From assembly GCA_028023455.1 (NCBI GenBank), contig JAQFVV010000012.1, forward strand, positions 3,190,023 through 3,254,022: DNA of 64,000 nucleotides, written 5' to 3'. Of this stretch, positions 37,400-50,202 are shown piece after piece. Position numbers and translations under genes: made by a program. Position 1 is the stretch's first letter. Every line of letters starts with the position of its first letter. The DNA comes from Epiperipatus broadwayi (lineage: Eukaryota; Onychophora; Udeonychophora; Euonychophora; Peripatidae). The notes beneath the pieces were generated by a model. That model saw nothing but the letters and a program-made list of their open reading frames with translations. It searched no databases and was not told the DNA's origin.

Positions 37400-37635
37400 A
37401 GAGGGTATTATTAAAATATGTTTGGAAGGGTGATTTGAATGTTTTCTATTTAATTTTCAGCTAGGGTTATAACTTATAATATTTTCCTGTATATAAATAT
37501 AGCTTTATTATTAACTACCACTAACTCAAGAATAAATTAAAAAAGTATTTAGCAAGATAAAAATTAAAAAGTTGAATTGGATGTTTACAATGATTATACA
37601 AACCAATTAGTAAACTAACAAATATAATCATATAT

Positions 37636-38881
37636 ATCACATGATACACTTTCAAAAACAGCTATAAAAATAGCTGATAGAAAAAAGCAGCAATTGACCA
37701 ATATAATTTCTACTGAGACTAGAGAATTTATGAAGAAAAGAAGGAATATGAAGATATACAAAAATGATGCATTAAACAAAATTGAATACCATGAATTCTG
37801 TAAAATGGTGCGGAAAAGAATTGAAAATGATATAAGAAAGTATAACTGTGAACTAGCAAGAAAAGCTGTAGAAGAGAATACAAGTCTCAAGAGTATTAAG
37901 CACCATTTTGGTATTGGTAAACAATTTATATCTGCAATAAGGAAAAAAGATAAAACTATTACTAAAAAAAGAGATGACATCATGAAATGGATAGAAGACT
38001 TCTAGCAAAAATTATATAGTAATAAAGAACAATTACCTCCTATATCTATTATATCTTCTGAATTGCCCAGAATTTTAAATGAAGAAGTGAGACATGCAAT
38101 TAAATTTATGAAGAAAGGAAAGACTCCAAGTAAGGAGGGAAAAAAGCAGGTAAAGAAATAGAGATTTTTTTAGCAAAGTTATATACCAAATGTCCAAATG
38201 ATAAAGATGTACCAGATGATTGGAAGAATGCAGTATTAATATTAATATTTTAAAAAGATGATAAAGAAGATATTAAAAATTACAGACCTATCAGCCTTTT
38301 ATCAGTTTTATATAAAAAAAATTTACCAAGATAATTACGACTCATCTACAGAGAACATTGGATTTCCACCAACCAAGAGAACAAGCTGGATTTAAAAGTG
38401 GTTTTAGTACAGTAGATCATATCCAGGTATTGAGAGAAGTTATAGAAAGGATAAATGAATATGAGTTGCCATTATGCTTTGGATTTGTAGATTATGAAAA
38501 GGCATTTGATTCTATAAACATATCTTTAGTGATTAAAACATTGGATTATCAATATATAGATCCAGGACATTATCATATTTTAAATAATATTTATAGAAAT
38601 GCAACAGCAACAATTAGATTACATAATGATACTAGGAAAGTCAACATTGAGAAGGATGTAAGACAGGGTGATTCCATATCTCCAAAACTTTTTACAGCAT
38701 TGCTGCAAGAGGTATTTTATGGAATAAAATGGAAATCTAAAGGAGTGAAAGTAAATGGAGATTATTTAAGTCATTTACATTTTGCAGATGATGTAGTTGT
38801 TTTTTGCAAATAAAGCTTTAGAGCTGCGGGAAATGTTGCAGGAGTTATCAGATGAAAGTAGGACTAAAGATAAATGTAATA
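37636..38881 (+). pseudogene. RTE-type LINE, reverse-transcriptase core, broken
   Basis: This is a plus-strand fragment of the same LINE family as 16.2-17.4 kb. The first frame (to 38005) is the linker between endonuclease and RT. It is interrupted near 38005, and further breaks follow before 38358. NYRPISLL of the RT fingers is readable at about 38277-38302. The frame 38358-38813 (151 codons) carries QPREQAGFKSGFST at residues 5-18, the catalytic-type DYEKAFDS at 45-52, RQGDSISPKLF near 105-115 and FADD at 142-145. A frameshift follows FADDVVVF, and a deletion inside the next segment joins SDESR directly to later sequence before the copy stops at about 38881. Both the 5' endonuclease and the 3' tail are missing, so this is an internal remnant and not a simple 5' truncation. 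Confidence 0.9.
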
Positions 38882-39499
38882 GGAGATTATTCATTATAAA
38901 CTTAGAATAAATAATGGCCACAATGATTTACAGATAAGAAAAGATTAATTTAATATTCAAAGTTAATACAAAAAAAATCTAATCAGAATTAATTATCAAA
39001 TTATTTTTATAACATCAAACAAAAAAGTCATTCCTAATTTTTTATTTTATTTACAAATTATATCTATTTAAATAAATAAATTTTTAGCTAAATCTTTTGA
39101 GATATGTTTTTAGAAGGTAATAGTAAGATAAGTCATAGAACATTTTTGAAATATTGGCTCATTAAACAAGAAAGTTAATAACAATTCGATATAAGCATTA
39201 TTAAAAGTTGCGTTAAGAATACATCTATGCATACTATATTGAATTTTATACAATCAATAATGTTTCATAAAACATTGATTTAAAAAATGAAACAAAAGCA
39301 TTATGTCTATAATAACTATATATTGAAACAGTAAGATGTGCCTTACCAATCTTAGTTTCACCTTGCCTTCCTGTTTCCTACCCTCATGCCTTATTTAAAA
39401 CCCTAATTCCATCATATTGTGTGTGTACTGGGTATATTTACTGAAATTCCGCCTAAATTTATATGTCTAATGGGGCACCTGGTGTTTTATAATAGTTAA
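38882..39499. other. AT-rich spacer, nothing recognised
   Basis: Ordinary AT-rich sequence. The base composition becomes less biased from about 39330 onward, where the LTR-like block begins. Confidence 0.5.
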
Positions 39500-41839
39500 A
39501 AATTGTCTTAAACGGTTTTATTTTCAAACCGTCGAGTATATATTATGTGTATATGTTTGTACAGTAATGTAGGTCACATATTCTCATCTACGCACATACT
39601 ATGATAATAGTTAAAATTTATGAAAATATTTTATTTAAAATTTGTTGTTTTGGATCTGTTTATTTTGTGATGTTATTTTGCTATAATTATTTGCATTTAA
39701 TCAAATAATATCACTGATAAATATATTCTGGAAATTAAATTCAGAAAGAGAGTTATATTATAAAATAAAATGTTTTTCAAAAACATGTCATTTGAAATCA
39801 GTGAAGGTAGGGAAATAACAATAGTGGCTAATTGTAACATATTGGTGCCAGTTTTACTAGTAGATTTGATAAGATAAAACAGGGCTTACAAGCAGATTTT
39901 AATTAAAAATGCAGTCCGTGTTTTCAAATGTATCAATAACTTAAGAATGGATTTTACCACCGCAGGGTTAGATTGTAGTCAGAGAGAGCATATAAATAGG
40001 GCTGATTGATTGTTATTAAATTATTAGAGAGTTATTATTTAATCTGCCTGATATTGTGACAGCGAAAAAGTTATTTTCTGAATTTTGACATTCATATTTT
40101 CCGATTGCTTGTTTATTCGTGTCATTGGACTGACCAGCTTGCTTTGGCAGTAAATCCAGTTTTAAGATTGTTTAACCTTAGAATGATGGGGTGATGGGGC
40201 AGATGGCTGTTTTCCCTCAGGATCCAGTGCCTTGGACATCCGTCATTCTCTGTCATCGTATCATCAAGGCCAACTGAACCAGCCCAAAGAAATGCTGCTC
40301 CTGAAATCTACTAACTGCTGCTGCGGAACACTGAACCAAGGAAACTCATAATTTTACTTAAACACTTTGTTACCAATTTGTAAATGCCCATGGACAGATT
40401 TGAAAGAACAAGGTAATTAAAATCAACCTGAGATCTTGGAAACCTCCATGCTATATAGCTAATAATTTTTGTATTTTCTTTAAATGTATCTATTCAAGTG
40501 TTTTGTTATTAATGTATGCTGAACTTGTGCTTGGGTTGATTTTCTATTATATTTGTAAATATCTTATTTAAATGTATTATAATGAAATATATAATTAATT
40601 TCTTTAGACAAATGCGAGTTACATAGGGAAGTTAAATAATGCATGGTTGCCATCTTAGTTTATAAACCACAAACACGCCTCCCCCCCCCATCTCTTATAT
40701 ATGTTTTAACATATTTCTTGCATATAACTTTGTTAGAATAAATATTTATTTATCTTAAGTTTTTTTTTTGAGAGTCTGCTGGCCATTAAAATATGAAAGT
40801 TGAGAGCGAGCTATTTCTGTTCCTTAATAAAATGCCCTTTGTGATAACTAAGTCTTTTAAAATTAAGCTGTGTTGCTAGCAAATATGCTTGGGTGCTGGA
40901 ATCTTACCATTGGCAAAGGTCATCATCATTTAAATACATCCCCCTTATTTTACTCTGCGGTTCCCAGTACAGGGCTATAATGGCACCTGGGAATTATTTT
41001 GCATACATCCCCACAGTTACAAAGCTCCTGGGTGCGGGCCAGGCTTGAGCTGTGAGTGGGCTAGAGATGTCCCAAATAAAAGGTGAAATGCCTATCCAAT
41101 GCCATGATCTTTTCTTCAAATATTATAAAGTTGCATACTCATAAACTGCACCCCTCCTTGGAATATGTTCGCTGGCACCACTGTACCCCTTATTAATTAG
41201 TTAAAAGAATTCTATTTAAATAAATTTTAAGTCCGTTCAGTATAGCTCAATCTTATAATCTAGTTAATCACTTTGCGAGTGACTCTCGGTCTCCATTTAA
41301 GTTTCCAATTATCAATATTTTAGAATATTCAAATTTTGTTAGACTTTATGTGACTTGCATATACCTACCATGTCACTATATTTTTAGACACGTTATCTAA
41401 ACGAACCCAAGTACGAGGTATCAGCCATCTTGTTGTTTTTTTGTATATAGCTATCCAATTTATATCGCTAAACTATTTTATTATCAAATTATTAAAATAT
41501 TATTTGTAAATTTATTTCTTTTCTCTTTTTATTTGGGGTGCAATTTAAGTAACATACCACAGTGGGTTTATCTCTGGCACATCTATAAGTTATTGTTAAA
41601 TGAACCTAGGGCTATTTTAGATTTAGAGTCTTTTGTTTTCTCCCTGATCACTGGTACCGGCATGAAATTATACTATTAGTAGCATCAAATGTGTTATCAC
41701 GTAGAGGGTGTTGTGGAGTTTGGACTTTGGACTTGAACTTGGGATTTCTGGGAGGTAACTCTCCTAGTGTTGAGTTCTATGTCCCGAGTGTAAATTCTGC
41801 AGTGTGTTAGCGAGATAGACATGTTTTGACTGTTACAAT
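39500..41839 (+). repeat. LTR-like unit alpha
   Basis: First of four successive TATA-bearing units. A TATAAATAGG box lies at 39991-40000, followed by GAGAGTTATTATTTAATCTG, similar in style to the downstream region of the unit at 45.5 kb. The body (40080-41760) is more GC-balanced than its surroundings but has no long frame. The unit ends in GACTGTTACA (41830-41839). A short TA run follows, and then TGTAACAG starts the next unit. Terminal TGTAACA/TGTTACA is common in LTR retrotransposons. Assignment as LTR or solo LTR is inference, and the left boundary is arbitrary. Confidence 0.35.
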
Positions 41840-41854
41840 ATATATATATATATT

Positions 41855-43300
41855 GTAACAGTATGTATATACACGCGTTGCACAGGTGTGTGTGTATATA
41901 CGAGTTACATAGTTCACATGTTTTTATTTATTAAAAAATATATAAAATTTAAAAATATATATCAGAATCAATACTTGAAAATATAGAAATTAAAATACAG
42001 GGAAATTTAGAGATAAGTTAGAAACTAATAATTATAACTGGTCTTTCTTTTATACAATATTATCTGATAAAAATATTCTTTAAGGAAAAAAGTGTTGTTT
42101 TTTTTTTAATTTAAAAAATAAAAGGTTTGTGATTAATTAAAATAGTATGTACAAAAATAATCAGGCTGGGGATTAAAATTCCAGACTGATTAGTTGAACA
42201 ATTTCTAATCTCTGTAATTAAAATTCAAAACAGAAATAAAGAAATGTAAATTATAAATTTTTGGAGATAAAATGTGTTGAAGCTAGAGCAGGGGGGTGGG
42301 GTCAGAGTAATATAAAAGGCAGACATTCTCTATTGTTTTAGAGAGAGTTGAGATAGAGTTTTGAATTCAGTGGTTAAATTTTGAGTTCAGCCAGAGTTGT
42401 TAAGTTTGAATTAAGTTCATTTTTCAAGCCAGATTAAAGAATGATTGGCTAGAACTGAACGTTGTCTTCGGTCATTTTCTCCGCTATTCTCCCATGTGCT
42501 ATTTAGCAAAATGCCATAACATATGACTCTGATTTGCCTTCTGCTGAAGTTTCAACCCGCCCTACTAAATTAAATGAAAATTAGGTAAACAAAGCCACCT
42601 GAACAAGGGACCAAAATACCAATGCCAAGGACCAAGAAACTAACCGAATCCGAGGACAATAGGGGTGATCACCCAACTACAAACTACAACCCAACTACAA
42701 AAGAAATCTAGGAACTATGATACCTACTATGGAAATTAAAGACTAATAGAATCACTACAAAGACAATGTTGAAATGACAAATAAAAGTCCAAAAGCAGCG
42801 CTATAAATCCTAGGTAAATATTAATATCAGGATAAAACTTTTAAATCTCACTCGTTAAAATAAGCATGCAAAATTTATTAAGTATGTAATATTTCTTATG
42901 TGTTTACATTTTAATTATATCTTATTCTTGTGTTTATAATGATTATCATTGTTTTTTTTTTGTTTTTTTTTTTTAATAAATTTTGTTTAAAATTATTAAT
43001 GTAATTTTTTTCATCTTTCTCTCTCTCCATTCACAATCAGATGTGCAGCCGGTCTCATGTGAAGAGCTAGCCATGGGTCAAGTGCTTGAAATGTGTTGTT
43101 GACATCTCATGGGTTCCAATCTCAGTATTGGATGGTGCCCTGGGTTTTAAACCTGTTATAAATTCCCCATGGGATGTTTCACATTTCAGGCAGCTGGAGA
43201 GCTACTTCGGTCTGGAGAAACGATTGTCGGTTTAATATTTTATTAAAACATAGTCTGACTGGGGGTAGGATTGATATGTAAGTATTAATCCTATTTACTC
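41855..43300 (+). repeat. LTR-like unit beta
   Basis: It begins with TGTAACAGTATGTATATAC, which resembles the start of unit gamma. A TATAAAAGG box is at 42311-42319, with GAGAGAGTTGAGATAGAG downstream. Near its end, GGTTCCAATCTCAGTATTGG and GGTGCCCTGG (about 43111-43144) match the GGTTCAAATGCCGAGATGGC-GCCCTG region of unit delta and its partial repeat. No coding frame. Confidence 0.4.
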
Positions 43301-43473
43301 TCCTGCTTGAGTAATGGGTTTTTAAAAAGATATTTTGCAAAATAATATGATTTTATAAAATTAAAATAAATAATTAGAAAGTTTTTAAAATTACAAGTTT
43401 GAGTTGTAAAGTTGAAAAAAGTCTTAAAAGGTGTAATTAAGCAGTTTTAATTCCCATTACTATATATATATAA

Positions 43474-43633
43474 TCAACCATTATCAATCCACTGCAGAAT
43501 GAAGGTCTCTCCAAGTTCAATCCATCTTCTCCAATCTTTAGCTTCACTTATCAACATCACCTCTGCACCTTTCTTTTTTCAGCCATCCATCTTGCATGTG
43601 GTTTTTTTCTGGGTCTTTTACAATCTCTAATTC
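43474..43633 (-). pseudogene. RTE-type LINE, short 3' tail fragment
   Basis: About 160 bp matching the last part of the RTE copies at 16.2 and 63.5 kb on the minus strand (CAACCATTATCAATCCACTG and AAGGTCTCTCCAAGTTCAAT). It is heavily 5' truncated and sits between LTR-like units beta and gamma. The GATGAT tail is replaced by a TA run. Confidence 0.8.
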
Positions 43634-43634
43634 C

Positions 43635-45492
43635 ATATATATTATAACAGTATACATATGCCATTACATTATTTTAAAATTAAAATAAATAGGAAAAGAT
43701 TGTAAATAAAAATTGATTTTAAAAAAAACATAAAAATGGAAAATTAAAATACTTATTTAACAAATATATTATTGCACAGATGGAAAACTCTTTAAAAAAA
43801 GTATTTAAAATTAAGAAATGTAAAAAAAGTAAAGATCTGTAGATTAAATTAATATAAAAGAAAATAGAAAAATGTTGATTAAGTTCTATTTAAAAATCAT
43901 GTTTAAATCATAGAGAATGGAAATGATTAAAATATAATTGAATGTAAAGCAAACTAGCCCTTGATGCACTTAAATGATTGTAAGATGAGATAAGAAATAA
44001 AAAATTAATGATTATGAAGCAGAATGACCAATACAAGCAATAAGCCATGCACCATCTAGAAAGAAAAACAACTGGACCTTAAGAACAAATGATGTCATGT
44101 TCATTCGATCCATTGAATTTGTGATAACTGAGGCCAGAAATTATAAAAGAGGAAATAATGGGATTATTCTGAATCTGACTGTTAATGTATTATAGCTATC
44201 TATATAGTGCAGACTTCATAATGTAGGAGTCTGACACCAGATTTAATTTCCTTCATTTGTGCTGGCTGAGGCCTCCTGACCACAGTTCCAGAAAATATGG
44301 TTTGTAGCAGTCACATCTCCAAAGAACTATTATCAATCAATAGGATCAGAAAGGACTTCCATAAACTGGATAAAATCTAGAGAAGTCATCAAGACCAAAG
44401 GGAAAGTATAAACTTTTATCAATTAAACTTTCTTTTAAATATATCTCCAATAAGAAGTTAATCCATAAGAAATATATAACTTTTAAATAAACTCTTATCT
44501 GTCTATCAAAAGAATTCTAAATCTGTTATTAATAATTTTTATGTATAAGTTTGCTAATCAATCACTTCCATTTTTTTTTATATATATTTATTAACTAAAG
44601 TATAAAAATGTATTAAATTTAATGTTGGGTGTAGATGGCTGCATAGAGGTGTTAAGTTTGGGGTTAGGTCATTGGGGTTAATTGCAGACTATTTGTTTTG
44701 TAATTGAGTCGATGCTGGTAGAGGGATATATAAGTGTTTATATCAATGTAATGTGAAGCTTGTTAGCATACAGGGTAATGTGCATGGCCCAGATGTGTAG
44801 CCATCACATTGCAATGGACACAGAGCATTCTTAGATTAATTGCAGACTATTTGTTTCATAGTTGAGTTGATGCTGGTAGAGGGATATATGGGTGTTTATA
44901 TCAATGTAACGTGAAGCTTGTTAGCATACAGGGCAAGGATGCACAAATGAATGCATGGCCCAGATGTGTAGGCGTCACATTGCAATGGATGCAGAGTATT
45001 CCCTGCAACATTGATCTCCTTTCACTCTATGGATAGGGACTATAACATGGCAAGGACTGTTCTCTCTCCATATGAAGCATTTCTTTTTAATGTTTTATAT
45101 ATATATGATTCCTTAGCCAGACAGACACACATTCCTGTACTGGATGAGGATCATTTCCTTTAAATAATATCATGCTGCAGATGTTCATTCCTGTCAGCAT
45201 GGTTTTATGCTAACATTTTCATATTGCATTGGTTGCATCTGTATATCAAGAAGCTAGCATGGTTTGGCTATAAACTTTTAGCCTGAGGGTAAAGATTTTG
45301 AAAAGTTTTTAATTGTGTACTCTGTGTGGCCTCTCTTAAAATTAATAATAAAATTAATAATAAAATCTAAAGCAATATTAATTTATTTCTCAAAGTTATA
45401 TATGCGTAAATAAATGTTTTTGTGATTATTACTGGCAGTGGCTTTTTTTTTTTTTTTTTTATTAAAAATATATTTTAAGAATTTAGATGTTC
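43635..45492 (+). repeat. LTR-like unit gamma
   Basis: It starts TATAACAGTATACATATGCC (compare unit beta) and ends ATGTTCGTTACA. It contains TAAAGCAAACTAGCCC (compare TAAAGTAAACCAGCTC in delta), a TATAAAAGA box at 44142-44150, GGGTGTAGATGGCTGCATAG (compare delta) and ATTACTGGCAGTGGCTT near 45428-45444. These shared blocks, in the same order, establish that gamma and delta are paralogous units of about 1.9-2.1 kb. No protein is encoded. Confidence 0.55.
44678..45003 (+). repeat. 158-bp tandem duplication inside unit gamma
   Basis: Two copies (44678-44835 and 44836-about 45003) share TTAATTGCAGACTATTTGTT, GGTAGAGGGATATAT and GTGAAGCTTGTTAGCATACAG. The second copy has an extra insertion of about 17 bp. 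Absent from unit delta, so it arose after the units separated. Confidence 0.85.
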
Positions 45493-47667
45493 GTTACATT
45501 GTTGTTTTTTTTTAAATTTATTAAACATGAAAGTAAATTAAAAAGTTTGCATTTAAAAATTTTCTTTAAGAATTAAAAATTGAAATTAAATATCATCTTA
45601 AACTCTTATATATTAATTAAATCGCACAGATAATGAAAAATTATTAAAATAAAACTTTATTAAAGAAAAAGTATTTTAAAACTAAATTTTAAAAAGATTT
45701 GGAGATGAAATTATATCTTTAAATTTATCTTTAAATATATTTTTGATTTGGAAAACAGGTTAATTAATCAGAAAGGAAATGATTGTTAATTAGTTAAAGT
45801 AAACCAGCTCGGCATTTAAATGTAAAAACACCGGTCAGATAAGAAAACATGAAACGTTAGCAAATACGAAGAAATCCTAGGATCGGACCTCAACAGGTCA
45901 TCTCTCGATGACGTAATGTTAAGTCAATCCTTCGAATCGTATAAAAGGAAAATTTGGAAATTATTAATTAGTGAGGAGTTATTGATGATTATTACGATGT
46001 AACAGCTAGGTGTTAGTGCTGAGGGGATTGAAAAAGACGCACAGCTTCAATCCCTTCAGTTCTGCTAAGAAAGGAAGAAAAATGAACCATTGTTTCTACA
46101 TTGAGGACCAACTACACTAAAAAATCTCCGGATGGATAAATAAATCGGCCAACAGGATACCAATCTTCGGACGACGTGGGAATTCACGTTCAAACGGCAA
46201 GGATATATGAAGATGAACTATTTAAATAACCGTAAGAACTTTAAATTTATGAACAGTAAATTAAAACTTTCCAGATTTAAATAATTGCAATATTATTCTA
46301 TCTGACCGATTTATTTATTAATTAGTTATAATTTTGTTTAATGTATTTATTTTGTAAAATCATTTCCATTTATTTATTTTTTGTTCTTTAAGTTTTATTA
46401 TGATTTTTGTTTTCCGTTAAATTAATTATAAAAATGTTAAACTTAAGTCGGGTGTGAATGGCTGTATAGATTTGTAAAGTTATATTAGGGGAGGGTAATC
46501 TTAGGTTATTTATGTCGTTGTTAGATTGGGTCAATGGATTGGATATATTGATGTAGTTAGTAGATGTAATCGGAGATTTGCTACTGGCAGAATCGTTTTA
46601 TATATACCGCACTCACCCGTTTGCCTATGGAAGGAATTATAAGAGGAAGTTCTTTCTATGGAGTTTTTTTTGATTGTTCTTCTCGTTAGATAGATGTAAT
46701 ATCCTATCTGATTGAGAGTCAATGTCTTTTCTTAATTCTTTTGGTGTGCCGTATTTCGTATTACTTGAATCTCGATGTATCAGATGGATTGATGACAGTT
46801 TGACTGCAAATTTTAGCCTAAGGTTAAATAGGGATAGAATATTTTAATTTCAATGCAAATCTATGTAGTATTCAGACTCGATTCTAAATAAAAATGCATT
46901 AAATTTAAGTTGTTTATAGACGCTTGCACGGATTGTTTATCGGTTAACTATGTTTTGCGTTTTCATATTTGATCAGAATATATAGACATTCGATAAATAA
47001 TGATACCTTACGGTGAGTATCTAAAATGTATTTATTCGGATGTCTTTTAAGTTATTGGTGACAATGCAAGTATCTTATGGTGAATACTATTGGGTTACAT
47101 ATAAATTTCCCTCCGCAATTGTCAGTAATCAATAATTTTATATTTTGATCGCTTATGTTTACTTTGGAATGTTTTTAACCGTGTAATCCATGTAACAATC
47201 TATAGCAACTTATTATAACAAGCTTTTATAATCCCATCTGTGCGAACTTAATTAAAATGTAAAATTAGAATGTAATAGTAATTAAAGGTAAATTAAAGTC
47301 AAAAATCAAAGTTAAAAAATAATGTTAAATGTTAAAATGTAAAACTAATAATAAAATAATTTTAAATCTTATATATATGTGCATAAATAAATGTTTGTAT
47401 GCTAATTACTGGCAGTGGCTTATTTTATTTATTTTTTAATGTTGAAATCTAATTAGATAAGATATGATATTATTAAATCTCTGCTACTCCCTGAGCTAGT
47501 GACATGGGCTAACGACCGGAACCAAAATATTTAAAAAAATTTTTTTTTTTTTTTTTGACTTACGTATCTGCCTACTTTATAAATTTTTCTAGGTTCAAAT
47601 GCCGAGATGGCGCCCTGTAGTGCAGTTTACGTTAAGTCGCTTTCTCCGGATCGTTACAATATATTTT
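45493..47667 (+). repeat. LTR-like unit delta
   Basis: Paralogue of unit gamma. A TATAAAAGG box at 45940-45948 is followed by GAGGAGTTATTGATG. Blocks shared with gamma include TAAAGTAAACCAGCTC, GGGTGTGAATGGCTGTATAG, TTTAGCCTAAGGTTAAAT and ATTACTGGCAGTGGCTT (about 47402-47418). The end has GGTTCAAATGCCGAGATGGC and GCCCTG, then GGATCGTTACA (47656-47666). The less AT-biased promoter-proximal part (45800-46230) is non-coding. Confidence 0.55.
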
Positions 47668-47852
47668 TAGAATTTAGATTATAAATCTCTGCTTCTTCTT
47701 GAGATAGTGGCAAGGGTTAATGGTCAATAAAATAAAATGGAATCCTAACAAGAAGTATCTGCTTATATTATAAATTTTCTAGTTCAAATAGCCTAGTGGC
47801 ACCCTGTATGGCAAATAGGGTAAGTATTCATATATTCCACCCATTATAATAT
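47668..47852 (+). repeat. partial duplicate of the unit delta 3' end
   Basis: A diverged direct copy of about 47470-47667: AAATCTCTGCTTCTTCTTGAG against AAATCTCTGCTACTCCCTGAG, AGTTCAAATAGCCTAGTGGC, and a final CACCCATTATAATA in place of the CGTTACAATA end. Confidence 0.75.
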
Positions 47853-48886
47853 ATATGAAAAAGTCAAAGAATAATGGGATAAAATGAGTTATTTATTAAT
47901 AACATAATCTTAGACTATCAAAATTAAAAAATGTCTTTGAAAAAATAATTGAACCAAAAGTATAGAATTGTTATGCAGCATTATTACAACAAACCAGAAA
48001 TTTTATTTATAAATAATACATTTTAAAATCCAGTGGATTAAAAATTTAGATGTTATTATTCTTTTAACAATTCAGACATATATTCTGGAAAAGCTAATAC
48101 TGTGAATTCAGTAATTCTTCTTAATGCTTTTTATTTTAATGATTTAAACTTTATTACTTGTTTAATTTTTACATTATTTAAAACATCTTTTAAATAAAAA
48201 ATATTTTTTTAAATAATATTTCAGCTTTTGACATAAAGGAGAATAAAAAATAATAAATAATTAACAAAAAATTATCTTTAGTCTTGTAGACAAATCAATA
48301 TATTTTTAATAAAATAAAATAATTCTTACACAAGTTTTTATCAGTAAAATTAATTTTGCTAGAGAATACATTGAAATTGTTTTTATAACTTCAAAAAAAA
48401 AAAAAACAACTAAGCATCTCTTACAACAACAAACATTTATTTATTTATTTTAATACAAGACTCCTCCTGTTTACTATAACTGATTACATTTCTGCCAAAA
48501 AAAAAAAACAATTTTATATAAAAGCTGATAAATAAACTCCTTTCTGAAAAAGAAATATTGAAAATAATTTATAAAAATAAAAATAAGTAAATAAATTATG
48601 TGTAAAGTTGTTTTCTAATTTCATGAATATTTTTTTTGTTAAAAACATATTCAAAATAAAATCTGAATGAATAATTTAGTTAGAAAGAAATATTTAATTA
48701 AATTTTTTAAAAATAATTAAATAAATGTATATGTAGTGAATATCTTAAATGTAAAGTTAGAAAACATACCAAATACTTCTCTTGTAAAAGCAAAATATTT
48801 GATCTTCCTAAATGAAATTTACATTGGATAATAATGACATTCAGAAATTTTGATTAAAAACCAGACTTGATGTACCCCTTACCAAT
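47853..48886. other. AT-rich spacer, nothing recognised
   Basis: A-rich and T-rich runs. No frame, RNA or repeat boundary seen. Confidence 0.6.
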
Positions 48887-48894
48887 GACTACAG

Positions 48895-49202
48895 CAGTGG
48901 TCCCCAACCTTTTTGCTCTTAAGAGCACATTCTATAATACCAGCCAGGTGGTGGCTACCATTTATTTTTTCCATGTAAATTTATAGTTGGATATTGTTAA
49001 TGATAGACCCTTTTACACTGTAAAAGTATAGTATGGCCTACAATTTGATTACAATATGATACAATAATTTATAAAAAAATCTTAAAAATTAAATTTATTT
49101 GTATCAGATAAATAATTTTTTATCATGTTCAGATAGCAGCGGTCACATGTAAAATGGTCTGTGGGTGTCTGGTGCCTGTGGGTATAGGATTGGGGACCCC
49201 TG
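48895..49202 (-). mobile_element. non-autonomous hAT element, copy 2 (308 bp) with TSD
   Basis: It runs from CAGTGGTCCCCAACC to GGTTGGGGA-like GGATTGGGGACCCCTG, so its ends are hAT-type terminal inverted repeats. It is flanked by GACTACAG (48887-48894) and GACTATAG (49203-49210), an 8-bp target duplication with one mismatch, as expected for the hAT superfamily. The interior is the reverse complement of the element at 21424-21740, apart from a small insertion near 49004-49040. No transposase is encoded. Confidence 0.93.
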
Positions 49203-49210
49203 GACTATAG

Positions 49211-50200
49211 TGTATGACCAGCTTTTCTTTCCTTGGTATTCCATTTAAACTGAAATATCTTTAAGATTACTTAGATACTCAATGGGTGCATTATCCATAT
49301 TGTCTGAAAAGATCCTGAACAAAAATTGGTTTACTATAATTCTGAGGTTATGAATCCATATTCTTTCTTTCTCTATTCATTCAATTGTTTATCATTTTTT
49401 AATGTACGTCATATCCACTTAATTGGATGTATGTCATATCCACTTAATTGGACTGCCAGTATTTGATCAGCCTGCTTCAGGTCTTTCTTCATCTTGTTCC
49501 ATGTCAACAATTACCATACATGGCTCTGTATCTTTTGTTTCACTGGCTAACAATACAGTTTTTTCTCTGAATCTTGAACTTGCTCTTATGCTTTAGCGCT
49601 TATAATTATTTGCCAGTGATATTAACAAATTTAGTAATGTAATAGAGAAACCTCATCCCCTACCCATGCATTGGCTCTATATACTTCCATTTCCCATATC
49701 CAACTCTATTCTTTTCTAACATATTGCCTCTTTTTATCTACTTTTATTGTATTATTTTTTTATTTTTTTATCATTTAACTTTTTCCAATATTTTACCATT
49801 TTCTTATTCATATTTCATGTAATAACATTTTTATTTTCTCAAAATTTGTGTTTATTATCATATTGTTATTGAAGCAGATGATCTGATGCTCAGAGCATGC
49901 TTCACAGCCCACATCCAATCTCCTACCATCTAACTGTATTCAAACCCACCTTTATGCATGTATACACATAGCTAATAATATGTATATTTCCTTTGCTTAG
50001 TATTATAACATAAATCATGTAAACATGTACGTATTTTAATTTAAAAATATTTTATTTTAATAATATTCTCATGTGTATGCGGGCATAAACAATATATATA
50101 TATATTTCAGTGTAGGAGATTGTGAATAAATTAATTAAGTTATATTATATATAAGGTATCATATATGAAACTTATTATTTTTTCATATATAATTTTGTAG
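49211..50200. other. AT-rich spacer with a 27-bp tandem duplication
   Basis: GTCATATCCACTTAATTGGA occurs twice in tandem at about 49408-49451. Otherwise no feature is supported. Confidence 0.6.
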
Positions 50201-50202
50201 CC

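Noticed and set aside
37615-37983. 122-codon minus-strand frame, hydrophobic
   Set aside because: Antisense shadow of the RTE frame at 37694-38005.
39780-40330. Host gene promoter and first exon at the TATA box near 39.99 kb
   Set aside because: The same layout recurs at 42.3, 44.1 and 45.9 kb together with shared repeat blocks, which fits an element family better than a unique gene. No coding frame follows.
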